Shown: positions 27,937-36,936 of the stretch, in pieces
How positions within the stretch are numbered: the stretch's first letter is position 1
Layout of the letters: the number at the start of each line of letters is the position of its first letter
Source of the DNA: Bacteroidetes bacterium UBA1947
Lineage (GTDB): Bacteria; Bacteroidota; Bacteroidia; Chitinophagales; Chitinophagaceae
Direction: 5' to 3'
NCBI GenBank assembly: GCA_002336915.1
Contig: DDET01000055.1
Coordinates: 1 to 64,000, forward strand
Length of the DNA stretch: 64,000 bases
Program-made: the position numbers and the translations under genes
The notes under the pieces: model-generated
Databases searched by the model: none
The model's input: the letters and a program-made list of their open reading frames with translations, nothing else
Told to the model about the DNA's origin: nothing

Positions 27937-29211
27937 ATGAGAATTTTAATACTTGGCGGCGGCGGTAGAGAGCATGCACTTGCCTGGAATATGAAGGAAC
28001 GAGGCAATGGCAAGCATGAGTTATATATTGCACCAGGCAACCCCGGTACTGCATCTTGTGGTACTAATATCAATATTAGTATTTCAGACTTCGATGCCTT
28101 AGCCGATTTTTGTTTGAAAGCTCAGGTAGAAATGGTTATTGCTGGTCCCGAAGAGCCTTTAGTAAAAGGGGTTTGGGATTTTTTTCAAAAAGAAGAATTG
28201 AAGCATATTGCGTTTATTGGTCCTTCCCAATTTGGTGCACAATTGGAAGGAAGCAAGGCTTTTGCCAAAGCATTTATGCAAAGGCACAATATTCCAACGG
28301 CAGCTTATCGCGAATTTTCGGGAGAACAATTTGAAGCAGGATTAAATTACTTAAAACAGCACTCTTTGCCAATTGTGCTAAAAGCTGATGGGTTAGCGGC
28401 AGGGAAAGGAGTAGTGATTTGCCAAACACATGAGGAAGCTATCTTTGAGTTTGAAGAAATGTTAGTGCAGGCCAAGTTTGGAGATGCCAGCAAAACGGTG
28501 GTAGTAGAACAATTTTTAGATGGTATTGAAATGAGTGCCTTCGTTCTCACCAACGGAAAAGAATATATACTATTGCCAGAAGCCAAAGATTACAAACGAA
28601 TTGGCGAAAAAGATTCCGGATTAAATACCGGAGGCATGGGTGCTGTAAGTCCGGTTCCTTTTGCAACCGAAGCTTTTATGCAAAAGGTAACGGATCAAAT
28701 TATTGTACCCACCGTAAAGGGATTAGACAAAGAGGGAATTAATTACACCGGGTTTATTTTTATCGGACTTATAAAGGTAAACGAGGAGCCCTTAGTAATT
28801 GAATATAACTGCCGCATGGGCGATCCCGAAACCGAGGTGGTAATGCCCAGACTAAAGAACGACTTGGCAGCGCTTTGTTTGGCAACTGTTCAAAACAAAT
28901 TAAGCGAGATAAAAATTGAAACAGACCCAAAAGCTGCGGTTACGGTAGTTGCTGTAAGCGGTGGATACCCAGAAAGTTTTGAAAAAGGGTACAAGATAGA
29001 AGGCATCCACAATGTAACCGATAGTATTATTTTTCAAGCTGGCACCAAAGAGCATGAAGGGCATGTGGTTACCAGTGGTGGGCGTGTGCTTTGTGCAACT
29101 TCTTTTGGTAATAATATTTCAGAAGCGGTTGCAAAATCAAAAGAAGCATTGGCTAAAATCCGGTTCGATGATATGTATTTCAGAAAAGATATTGGATATG
29201 AGTTTGAATAG
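27937..29211 (+). CDS. purD: Phosphoribosylamine-glycine ligase
   Basis: Second step of purine synthesis: ATP-dependent joining of glycine to phosphoribosylamine, giving GAR. The 424 residues show the N-domain start MRILILGGGGREHALAW, the ATP-grasp core (VLKADGLAAGKGV near 148-160, EYNCRMGDPETE near 288-299) and the C-terminal barrel. A stand-alone purD gene is common in this phylum. It adds to the purine genes guaA and guaB in this window, although they are not clustered. Confidence 0.96.
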   Translation: MRILILGGGGREHALAWNMKERGNGKHELYIAPGNPGTASCGTNINISISDFDALADFCLKAQVEMVIAGPEEPLVKGVWDFFQKEELKHIAFIGPSQFGAQLEGSKAFAKAFMQRHNIPTAAYREFSGEQFEAGLNYLKQHSLPIVLKADGLAAGKGVVICQTHEEAIFEFEEMLVQAKFGDASKTVVVEQFLDGIEMSAFVLTNGKEYILLPEAKDYKRIGEKDSGLNTGGMGAVSPVPFATEAFMQKVTDQIIVPTVKGLDKEGINYTGFIFIGLIKVNEEPLVIEYNCRMGDPETEVVMPRLKNDLAALCLATVQNKLSEIKIETDPKAAVTVVAVSGGYPESFEKGYKIEGIHNVTDSIIFQAGTKEHEGHVVTSGGRVLCATSFGNNISEAVAKSKEALAKIRFDDMYFRKDIGYEFE

Positions 29212-29258
29212 GATGTACAATATACTGTAGCAAATTGCATGGTTTGAAAAAGGGGCGG

Positions 29259-31028
29259 TTACACTAGTTCCTTTTCAAATTGCATTTGATGCAACTGGGC
29301 ATACAAACCCTTTTGGGCCATTAATTCATTGTGAGTGCCAGATTCTACTAACAGCCCTTTGTCTAATACCAGTATTTTATCTGCCTTTCGAATAGTGCTA
29401 AGCCGGTGCGCTATCACAATTGACGTGCGTCCATGAATCAATTTGTCGGTAGCTTTTTGTATCAACATTTCACTTTCTGTATCAATAGAAGAAGTAGCTT
29501 CATCCAAAACTAAAATAGAGGGATTGTACAATAAGGCTCTTATAAATGACAATAGTTGTCGTTGCCCAAGTGATAGTGTAGCCCCACGTTCTTTTACATT
29601 ATAATCATACCCTCCTGGAAGGCTCATAATAAAATCGTGCATATCAATCATCTTTGCAGCTGCAACAACCTGATCTTTGCTAATGTTGGCATTTCGCAAG
29701 GTAATGTTATCCATAATCGAGCCTGAGAACAAAAATACATCTTGTAGTACCAAGCCAATATTCTTACGCAGATATGCTATGGGAAGTTTATTAATATCAA
29801 TTCCATCAACTTCAATCACGCCTGATTGAATTGTATAAAATCGGTTCAGTAAATTAATTATCGTTGTTTTGCCACTTCCGGTATGCCCAACAATGGCCAC
29901 TGTTTGCCCGGGTTCTATCTCAAAAGAAACAGTTTTCAACACCCAATGTTCGTCTATATACGCAAAGCGTACATTTTTAAAATCGACCTTCCCTTGTATT
30001 TTTGTTTCAGGTAGAATCGATTTTTCGTCAGAGAGAACCTCCTCGTCCTGATTGTCCATTACGGCAAAGACCCTATCGCTGGCAATAACGCCCATTTGCA
30101 CCGTGTTGAACTTGTCGGCAATCATGCGCAAGGGTCTGAACAATAAGTTCAAACAAAGAATAAAAGAAACAATAACGCCTTGTTGGCTTTGATGTAGGCT
30201 CAATGCTTCTTTTGCAGTAAACCATACGATTAGTCCAATAGATAGTGCCAATACAATTTCTATTACGGGAAAAAAAATAGAATACGCAAAAATGGCACTG
30301 ATATTAGCATTTCGATGCTGCTTGTTGATGGCTTTGAACTTATTAAACTCGTTCCGTTCGGCTGCAAATGCCTGCACCACGCCCATGCCCGAAAGGTGCT
30401 CCTGCACATAAGCATTCAAAGCGGCCACCGCATTTCTTACTTTTAAAAATGATTTATTGATGCTTTCTTTAAAATAGTAAGTAGCCGCGATCATTATCGG
30501 AAACGGAATTAATGCAATTAAAGTGAGTTGCCAATCTACCCAAAACATATACGTCAATACGCATATAATTGAAAGCAGATCGGCAATGATAGGAATTAAG
30601 CCATCAGAGAAAATATCGTTAATAGATTCTATATCGTTGATTGTTCTTGTGGTGAGTGTACCTATCGGTGTTTTATCAAACTGTCGCAGATTGAGTCCCA
30701 GTATTTTTTTATACACAGCAATACGAATGTCCTTTACCACAGCCTGTCCTAACCAGGCAGTAATAAACGAAAATACAAACCGCATCAATGTTTCTAAAAG
30801 GATAACGCCTATCTGTATAATGGTAATATATACTACCATTTTGGGAATAGATTGGGCGATGTACTTATCTACGGTGAGTTGTATCAACAATGGTCGAACG
30901 GGGGTGATGGCTGCCAATAATATAGCCAAAGCTACTGACCAGTAAAATTTAGATTTATAAGGTGTCGCATATTGGAATATGCGCCTTAATTTAGAAATAT
31001 CAAAAAATAATTTCTTTTCCTGTTGCAT
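29259..31028 (-). CDS. ABC exporter, fused membrane and ATPase domains (MsbA-like)
   Basis: A 589-residue half-transporter expected to work as a homodimer in the inner membrane. Six membrane helices span residues ~25-320, then the ATPase domain: Walker A GHTGSGKTT (about 378-386), signature LSLGQRQ (about 487), Walker B ILVLDEATSS (about 508) and the switch His in IAHRLS. Lipid A or lipid flipping and drug export are both common for this group; neither can be chosen from sequence alone. It is convergent with purD. Confidence 0.92.
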   Translation of the reverse strand: MQQEKKLFFDISKLRRIFQYATPYKSKFYWSVALAILLAAITPVRPLLIQLTVDKYIAQSIPKMVVYITIIQIGVILLETLMRFVFSFITAWLGQAVVKDIRIAVYKKILGLNLRQFDKTPIGTLTTRTINDIESINDIFSDGLIPIIADLLSIICVLTYMFWVDWQLTLIALIPFPIMIAATYYFKESINKSFLKVRNAVAALNAYVQEHLSGMGVVQAFAAERNEFNKFKAINKQHRNANISAIFAYSIFFPVIEIVLALSIGLIVWFTAKEALSLHQSQQGVIVSFILCLNLLFRPLRMIADKFNTVQMGVIASDRVFAVMDNQDEEVLSDEKSILPETKIQGKVDFKNVRFAYIDEHWVLKTVSFEIEPGQTVAIVGHTGSGKTTIINLLNRFYTIQSGVIEVDGIDINKLPIAYLRKNIGLVLQDVFLFSGSIMDNITLRNANISKDQVVAAAKMIDMHDFIMSLPGGYDYNVKERGATLSLGQRQLLSFIRALLYNPSILVLDEATSSIDTESEMLIQKATDKLIHGRTSIVIAHRLSTIRKADKILVLDKGLLVESGTHNELMAQKGLYAQLHQMQFEKELV

Positions 31029-31075
31029 TAAAAATTATGAACCATTAATAAAACAATAAACCATTAGCTTCAAAT

Positions 31076-33271
31076 TTAAACATCATCTTCTCCAGTTTCC
31101 TTCTTGTACGCTTTAATAAATAAGGCACCTAAATTTTTATATGGTGGAATATAATCCTCCATACCCGTAATGTTGGCGGCTGCCCGAAATTCTTTCCAAA
31201 ATGGCAACCAATCCACATCTTTATGCTGGCGCAAATTTTCTAAAAAAATCCGAATAAATGGTAGATTGATATCTCGATAGCCAGTTTGCTTTGAAGATAT
31301 AATATGCGCATCGCCCGATTTCTTCAAAATAGAATCTATCAGAAAAAAGCCACCACAGGATCCCATAAATACTACGCGGGAAGTGGGCGTAACATAGCTT
31401 ACGCTGGTAGGAGCATGATAACTATGTCCGCGGTGAAAAGTGATGGTGGGAGACAGGTTGTTTTTTTCCAGATAGTTTACCATTTCTGATTGAGCAGGAT
31501 AATCTGCGTCTTCTTCGTTCTTTAAAGGTCGGTTTGCGTATAAAAGGATAGGCACTCCTGTGATAGTTTTCGCTACTACAAATTTGCTGTTGCTTTGATC
31601 TACCTTCCATTTTGGATCATTGCCAAACGTACGTACGAAAATATCAAAATCCATCATCCCGTCTTCATCTCCATAAAAAAACATTTGAGCTATAATTTGT
31701 CCTTTTTCGTTTGTGAAACTATTAAACGGAATATTATAAACGGGGGGTATTCCCAACTCTTTTGTGAGGTTTACGTTTTTGGTGGGATCGGCAGATAAAA
31801 ATAGCTTATCCAAAATATTGTAAATGGCAACACCTCTGTTGTTTCCTGCTTTTATATTTCTCTGATAATTAGATTTAACGTTCACTAACATTTGCTTGGC
31901 CAAATCGGGCATTGTTTCGTACAAGCTTGCATAGGAATCGGCTACATCCACACCATCTTCCAACCCTTTAGATTTTTCAAGACCAGCCACAAAAGTAGTC
32001 ATCAGGTTGAAGGCATCTTGCTTGTTTTTGAAGGTAGTGAAAAAACTTTTTAAAGTATTGTAGCCAGCAGCCTGCCTAATAAACTTTCTGTAATGATCAA
32101 AAGATAGTGTAAGCAGCAGCGAATCGCCTCGGTTATTGATTTTTTGCATCATCAATGGGTACACTCCAGCGGTATAGCTGCTGGTATAAATCAATCCATC
32201 AGTAAGTACTGCCAGATAAAACAGTTCCTGTGCGTTAAGATCTTGCAAACATCTAAACCGAACCGAATTGGAGGATTCGTGTAAGGCGTTAATTTCATTT
32301 ACAAACTCATCACTTGCTTTTTTCTGCAACCGGGCAGTAAGTTCTGCAAACCCAACGGCGGTATCCCCTCTTAGGGCACGACGGCTGTAGTCCATCTGCG
32401 TTTTTACCAACAGTCGATAATATTTTAGTCGATCATCTTTTACGGCATCTAACTCGGCAATAGTTGTTCTGCCATTTACCAGATTGTCTAAAAACGGAAA
32501 GTAGATTTGGCCGCTTTTCATTTCAGACAATGCCACCACTGTTTTTACAAAATTGTCATCTTTGATGCTTCTTATTTTATTGCCCAATGCATTGTTGGCC
32601 TGAGCATAAGAATAGAGCTGTTCTGGGTATTGACGACCAATTGTTCTTATAAGGCTATCTGTATGTTTGGAGTTGGTATATTTGGTTAACGTATAAAATG
32701 TTTTGGAAGGATATTGTGTAGCATACTTCTGAATGAGTACGTCTTTTAGCTCTCCGAAATTGGGGTTTTCTTCAAAAACCCTGGGCAATGTTGCAGTATA
32801 AACTATATCGTAGGAAAAATATTGTAAATAGGGAATGATAGATTCTTTTGCCGTATTTACTTCAATAAGCTTTTTATATAAAGAAAATATTTGAGGAAAA
32901 TGAGCAGGGGCTACTTCCTTCTTGCGCCAGCCAGAACGCATTTGACGCAAAATATCAGACAGCCCAATCAGATAGCCAGATTTAAGCCTTTGGTCAATCT
33001 TTGGATCGCTTTCGATCATATATCTAATAGCATCTACCTGATTGTGGATAGCGGCAGTGGCCAGCTGGCCTACGTCTGGATTACTTTCAAACTCAAACTG
33101 ATCGTCTTGTTTACCATCACTACTCAGTAACCATTTTCTTTCGGCATTGATATTGTCATGAAAAAGCTGCCGGTTGATGGGGATTTTTATTGAAGTTGTT
33201 TCGTTTTGTGCCCCAACTGTGGTTGTTAGCACCAAAGCGCATATTATAAAAACTAAAGCCTTTTCTGTCAT
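31076..33271 (-). CDS. Secreted protein with possible caspase-like C-terminal domain
   Basis: 731 residues with a signal peptide (residues 1-21, ending TVGAQ), so exported. I recognise no named family. The N-terminal ~500 residues are helical. The C-terminal part (about 525-680) has a Rossmann-like pattern: FFYGDEDG at 531-538, FHRGHSYH at 612-619 and VVFMGSCGGFF at 633-643. A His-Gly followed about 25 residues later by a strand ending in Ser-Cys-Gly is the layout of clan CD peptidases (caspase, gingipain, CHAT), with His613 or His616 and Cys639 as candidate dyad. This is inference. It is 47 bp upstream of the ABC exporter on the same strand. Confidence 0.6.
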   Translation of the reverse strand: MTEKALVFIICALVLTTTVGAQNETTSIKIPINRQLFHDNINAERKWLLSSDGKQDDQFEFESNPDVGQLATAAIHNQVDAIRYMIESDPKIDQRLKSGYLIGLSDILRQMRSGWRKKEVAPAHFPQIFSLYKKLIEVNTAKESIIPYLQYFSYDIVYTATLPRVFEENPNFGELKDVLIQKYATQYPSKTFYTLTKYTNSKHTDSLIRTIGRQYPEQLYSYAQANNALGNKIRSIKDDNFVKTVVALSEMKSGQIYFPFLDNLVNGRTTIAELDAVKDDRLKYYRLLVKTQMDYSRRALRGDTAVGFAELTARLQKKASDEFVNEINALHESSNSVRFRCLQDLNAQELFYLAVLTDGLIYTSSYTAGVYPLMMQKINNRGDSLLLTLSFDHYRKFIRQAAGYNTLKSFFTTFKNKQDAFNLMTTFVAGLEKSKGLEDGVDVADSYASLYETMPDLAKQMLVNVKSNYQRNIKAGNNRGVAIYNILDKLFLSADPTKNVNLTKELGIPPVYNIPFNSFTNEKGQIIAQMFFYGDEDGMMDFDIFVRTFGNDPKWKVDQSNSKFVVAKTITGVPILLYANRPLKNEEDADYPAQSEMVNYLEKNNLSPTITFHRGHSYHAPTSVSYVTPTSRVVFMGSCGGFFLIDSILKKSGDAHIISSKQTGYRDINLPFIRIFLENLRQHKDVDWLPFWKEFRAAANITGMEDYIPPYKNLGALFIKAYKKETGEDDV

Positions 33272-33292
33272 ATCTTAAAATTAATCTTGCCG

Positions 33293-33324
33293 CAAAGGTA
33301 ATTTGATACGGATTGAAATATCAA
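33293..33324 (-). promoter_or_regulatory. Promoter of the 731-residue secreted protein gene
   Basis: On the minus strand TTG (33322-33324), a 21-bp spacer and TACCTTTG (33293-33300) match the Bacteroidota -33/-7 pattern, 22 bp before the ATG. Confidence 0.55.
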
Positions 33325-33370
33325 CGTAAAAAGTTAAAAGATGTTTAGGGGGAGCTTATTTCTGTACCAT

Positions 33371-33396
33371 AAAAAAAGCAGCACACCTGCGCTGCT
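33371..33396 (-). terminator. Terminator after the DUF6580 gene
   Basis: Minus-strand stem AGCAGC / GCTGCT followed by seven T residues, about 80 bp after the DUF6580 stop. Confidence 0.7.
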
Positions 33397-33475
33397 CTTA
33401 TAACTGGATTAATATCTTTTAGTAAGATAGGAGGTGCGTATGATGACCCCATTCCGTACAATCCCATCATTATGT

Positions 33476-34087
33476 TTATCTGCCGGCAGCAGAGTATTGT
33501 AATAATTGAACCCGTTTTTGCATCAACGCAAAAACGCCAAAAATCATGGCTGAGTAAAATAAATCCCCCAAAAAGGCATTCCGAAACATTTCAGCACTCA
33601 TTAAATTATAAAATGGCAATGCCCGCAAATAGGTCATTCCCAACGTAAGGCCGGCTTCATAAGTAGTAGTTCCTGCTGCAAAATAATTGCCCAACCATAC
33701 TCCAAAATTTGAAACAATCCAAAAAATGGCTGATCCGGTTAAAGAGTAGCCTACAATTTTGATAGCTTTAGGGTTTTTCAAACTAGTCCCAAGCAGCGTA
33801 ACCAACATCATGCTGCCATATACAAACAATTGAGAAACAATTACAAATGGCTGCGAAAAACTATAACTCCCCATTAAGCCACTTAGTTGCAATACAATAT
33901 CTGAAATTAAAAAGGCAGCTAACGGAATCAAATAGGCCTGCCATTTTTTTTGAAAATGAGTGCCTCCAAATAATCCCATCGCTACCAATGGAGAAAAATT
34001 ATACGGGTGGGGTAATAATCGGCTAAGTGCCGCAAGTAAAATTATACCGCCAATAACACCAATCCGCAGATTTATCTTATTCATCAT
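33476..34087 (-). CDS. DUF6580 integral membrane protein
   Basis: 203 residues with five to six hydrophobic helices. The family-typical beginning is ALSRLLPHPYNFSPLVAMGLFGG (about residues 19-41), then FLISDIVLQLSG. The family resembles the S component of ECF vitamin transporters, but no ligand or energy module is visible here. A TACTTTTG -7 box lies 15-22 bp upstream of the ATG. It is divergent from atpA. Confidence 0.85.
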   Translation of the reverse strand: MMNKINLRIGVIGGIILLAALSRLLPHPYNFSPLVAMGLFGGTHFQKKWQAYLIPLAAFLISDIVLQLSGLMGSYSFSQPFVIVSQLFVYGSMMLVTLLGTSLKNPKAIKIVGYSLTGSAIFWIVSNFGVWLGNYFAAGTTTYEAGLTLGMTYLRALPFYNLMSAEMFRNAFLGDLFYSAMIFGVFALMQKRVQLLQYSAAGR

Positions 34088-34311
34088 AATTACGTTTGCT
34101 ACAAAAGTAAAAAGTTTTATAGACTTTCGGTACTATTAAAAAATAGCCAACCGTTCAATTGCGTTATGTCGAATACAATATCAGATCTACATTGCCATCT
34201 ACGAAAGAGTGTCAGATAGACGGTTACTCCGTAATAGCAATTATTTGTATTATAAACCCGAATTTAAATGTTTGGGTTGGGGACGAGCAAAATTTTTATA
34301 CTGCTACATTC

Positions 34312-34342
34312 TTTGTAATATATCGCAGTTGCCCTACTTTTG
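34312..34342 (+). promoter_or_regulatory. Strong promoter of atpA
   Basis: TTTG (34312-34315), exactly 19 bp, then TACTTTTG (34335-34342): a perfect Bacteroidota -33/-7 promoter, leaving a ~52-nt leader. The 314-bp region between the DUF6580 gene and atpA holds otherwise only the DUF6580 promoter. Confidence 0.8.
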
Positions 34343-34401
34343 CAGCCTGAAAAATAAATGCTGTGTAAACGGCTTTAAAAACAATTTTTAAATTTTTAGG
34401 T

Positions 34402-35982
34402 ATGCCAGAAATTAAACCCGATGAAATAAGTGCCATCTTACGGGAACAATTAAGCAATTTTAACGCTCATGCGGATTTAGAAGAAATAGGCACCGTGTTA
34501 CAAGTGGGTGATGGAATAGCCCGTGTTTACGGCTTAGGCAATGTTCGGTATGGCGAATTGGTAGAGTTTGAAGACGGAGTAAGAGCCATTGCCCTCAATC
34601 TGGAAGAAGATAATGTAGGGGTGGTATTGATGGGAGAAGGAAAAGACATTAAAGAAGGATCAAAAGTACGCCGTACAGGACAGATCGCCTCTATTAAAGT
34701 GGGTGAAGGCATGTCAGGACGCGTAGTTAATACATTAGGTCATCCAATTGATGGTAAAGGGCCTATTCAGGGCGAATTATACGAGATGCCACTGGAGCGT
34801 AAAGCACCGGGTGTTATCTTCCGTGAGCCGGTTAAGGAACCACTGCAAACCGGTATCAAAGCGATAGATGCGATGATCCCCATAGGTCGTGGACAGCGTG
34901 AGCTGGTTATCGGCGACCGCCAGACAGGTAAATCGGCTATCTGTATCGATACGATCATCAATCAGAAAGAATTTTACGCGGCAGGTAAGCCCGTATATTG
35001 TATATATGTTGCGATAGGCCAAAAGGCATCTACCATCGCCGGTGTTATGAAAACACTGGAAGACAATGGCGCTATGGCTTATACTACTATCGTTGCTGCC
35101 CCGGCTGCCGATCCTGCACCACTGCAGTTCTTCGCCCCTTTCGCAGGTGCAGCGATAGGTGAATTTTATCGCGATACAGGCCGTCCTGCACTGGTAGTGT
35201 TTGATGACCTTTCTAAGCAGGCCGTAGCTTACCGCGAGGTGTCGCTGCTGCTACGCCGCCCTCCGGGACGTGAAGCTTATCCCGGCGACGTATTCTACCT
35301 GCATAGCCGCTTGCTGGAACGTGCTGCTAAGGTAATTGCCAACGATGGTATCGCTAAGCAAATGAACGATCTTCCGGAAAGCATTAAGCACCTGGTAAAA
35401 GGTGGTGGTTCATTGACGGCCCTGCCGATCATCGAAACACAGGCAGGTGACGTATCAGCTTATATCCCAACGAACGTGATCTCCATCACCGACGGACAGA
35501 TCTTCCTTGAGTCGAACCTGTTCAATGCCGGTATCCGTCCTGCGATCAACGTAGGTATCTCCGTAAGCCGCGTGGGTGGTAACGCTCAGATCAAATCAAT
35601 GAAGAAAGTAGCAGGTACCCTGAAACTTGACCAGGCCCTCTACCGTGAAATGGAAGCCTTCTCCAAATTCGGTGGTGACCTCGATGCTGCAACCAAGATC
35701 GTACTGGATAAAGGTAGCCGTAACGTGGAAGTGCTGAAGCAAGCACAGTTTGCGCCATACACCGTAGAAAAGCAGGTTGCAATGATATACCTCGGTACTA
35801 ATAACCTGATGCGCCTGGTGCCTGTTAAGAATATCAGGGCATTTGAAGAAGCATTCCTTTCTCAAATGGAAATGAAATTGCCTCAAGTACTGGCAGAATT
35901 CAAAAAAGGCAACCTGCCTGAAGATGGTATCGCCAAGATGATCGCACTCGCTAACGATATCATACCTCAGTACAAGAACTAA
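34402..35982 (+). CDS. atpA: ATP synthase F1 alpha subunit
   Basis: Non-catalytic nucleotide-binding subunit of the F1 motor; 526 residues, intact, with the P-loop GDRQTGKS at 171-178 and the visual signature PAINVGISVSRVGG near 380. It stands alone: no atpH before it, no atpG after it, its own promoter upstream and its own terminator downstream. The protein is continuous, but its DNA is not uniform. Up to about codon 125 codons end mostly in A/T, as in the whole left half of the window; after about codon 140 they end mostly in G/C, as in the right half. The gene may therefore be a join of two organisms' alleles. Confidence 0.95.
   Translation: MPEIKPDEISAILREQLSNFNAHADLEEIGTVLQVGDGIARVYGLGNVRYGELVEFEDGVRAIALNLEEDNVGVVLMGEGKDIKEGSKVRRTGQIASIKVGEGMSGRVVNTLGHPIDGKGPIQGELYEMPLERKAPGVIFREPVKEPLQTGIKAIDAMIPIGRGQRELVIGDRQTGKSAICIDTIINQKEFYAAGKPVYCIYVAIGQKASTIAGVMKTLEDNGAMAYTTIVAAPAADPAPLQFFAPFAGAAIGEFYRDTGRPALVVFDDLSKQAVAYREVSLLLRRPPGREAYPGDVFYLHSRLLERAAKVIANDGIAKQMNDLPESIKHLVKGGGSLTALPIIETQAGDVSAYIPTNVISITDGQIFLESNLFNAGIRPAINVGISVSRVGGNAQIKSMKKVAGTLKLDQALYREMEAFSKFGGDLDAATKIVLDKGSRNVEVLKQAQFAPYTVEKQVAMIYLGTNNLMRLVPVKNIRAFEEAFLSQMEMKLPQVLAEFKKGNLPEDGIAKMIALANDIIPQYKN
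34760..34810. other. Composition break inside atpA (possible assembly or recombination junction)
   Basis: Synonymous codon choice and base composition change abruptly here, within the most conserved part of the gene. All genes left of it are A+T-rich with A/T-ending codons. Nearly all genes right of it, except the retron island, use G/C-ending codons. No frame disturbance or duplicated bases mark the join. Confidence 0.6.
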
Positions 35983-36005
35983 CAAAATCTGGAATTTTAA
36001 TATAC

Positions 36006-36038
36006 AGTCCTCCCGGTTTAACCGGGGGGACTTTTTTT
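36006..36038 (+). terminator. Terminator after atpA
   Basis: Stem AGTCCTCCCGGTT / AACCGGGGGGACT (one mismatch) followed by seven T residues, 23 bp past the stop. It shows that no atpG is co-transcribed here. Confidence 0.9.
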
Positions 36039-36053
36039 AATTATTTTTATAAA

Positions 36054-36527
36054 GTGGATGTAAGATCAGCTAAACGAATAGGCCAGAAACAAACAACAAT
36101 TGCAGCCATTATAGCACTGCTTGTTGCGTACTTGATGATGGTAACAATAACAGGTGATAGTTTCTGGCTTTTCTTGGAAAGCAAAAACCGGCTGAATATT
36201 ATTGGCGGTGGGATATTTGTAATTCTTGCAGCTTTATTCATTGGAGCTTATACAGGCAGCAGCATCCTTATCGGTAACAAAAATGCTTACTGGATCAGCA
36301 TCAGGAATAGTTTTTACATCTTGTGGTTGGGCACATTGCTTGGCGCATGCATCGGGTTTTTCCAGGAAGGCATTCATGATTCCTTTGGTGTTGCTTCAGC
36401 TGCAGATGATTATATACTCAAGCCATTGTCTATGGTAACTATGTTCGGCGCCATACCGACTATCATCGTTGCAGTTATCTTAGGCTGGTCTATAAAAAGA
36501 AAACGTGCAAATAAGGAAAGTAAATAA
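36054..36527 (+). CDS. Four-helix membrane protein, unknown
   Basis: 157 residues starting at GTG; four hydrophobic segments (about 17-33, 46-66, 84-104, 127-147) and a basic tail (KRKRANKESK). No family recognised. It overlaps the following acetyltransferase gene by 23 bp, so the two are likely translated together. Confidence 0.65.
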   Translation: MDVRSAKRIGQKQTTIAAIIALLVAYLMMVTITGDSFWLFLESKNRLNIIGGGIFVILAALFIGAYTGSSILIGNKNAYWISIRNSFYILWLGTLLGACIGFFQEGIHDSFGVASAADDYILKPLSMVTMFGAIPTIIVAVILGWSIKRKRANKESK

Positions 36528-36933
36528 GGAAGACGTATATGACATTCACAGGTTCGTTTGCGAATTGGAGGATGAGCAATTCGATTTCGAATTGTTCAAA
36601 CCGCTCTTCCTGCAAAATATCAGTACACCAAACTACCATTACTTAATTGCTATATACGAAGACCAAGCAATAGGCTACATAAGCTGTCATGGTCAAACAT
36701 TATTGCATCACCTGGGTCTTGTCTATGAGATACAGGAGATATTTGTAGATAAAGACCATCGCAGTAAAGGCATTGGCAAAAGCTTATTGCAGGCGCTCGA
36801 AGAATTGATAGGTAAAGAAAATTACGAACTGCTCGAGGTTGCTTCAAATATGAAGCGTAAAGATGCACACCGCTTCTATCTTGCTAATGGTTTTGAATGC
36901 ACCACTTACAAGTTCAAGAAGATAAAAGACTAA
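36505..36933 (+). CDS. GNAT-family N-acetyltransferase
   Basis: 142 residues, GTG start. It has the GNAT fold with the acetyl-CoA loop RSKGIGKSLLQAL (about 93-105) after strand YEIQEIFVD, and the C-terminal FYLANGFE signature. Acetylates an amine, the identity of which cannot be told. Overlaps the upstream membrane protein gene and is convergent with the oxygenase gene, 3 bp apart. Confidence 0.88.
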   Translation: MQIRKVNKEDVYDIHRFVCELEDEQFDFELFKPLFLQNISTPNYHYLIAIYEDQAIGYISCHGQTLLHHLGLVYEIQEIFVDKDHRSKGIGKSLLQALEELIGKENYELLEVASNMKRKDAHRFYLANGFECTTYKFKKIKD

Positions 36934-36936
36934 AGC

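Noticed and set aside
33435..33510. Short frame after a good AGGAGGT ribosome-binding-like site
   Set aside because: About 22 codons, no conservation signal, and it overlaps the 3' end of the DUF6580 gene; Bacteroidota rarely depend on Shine-Dalgarno sites.
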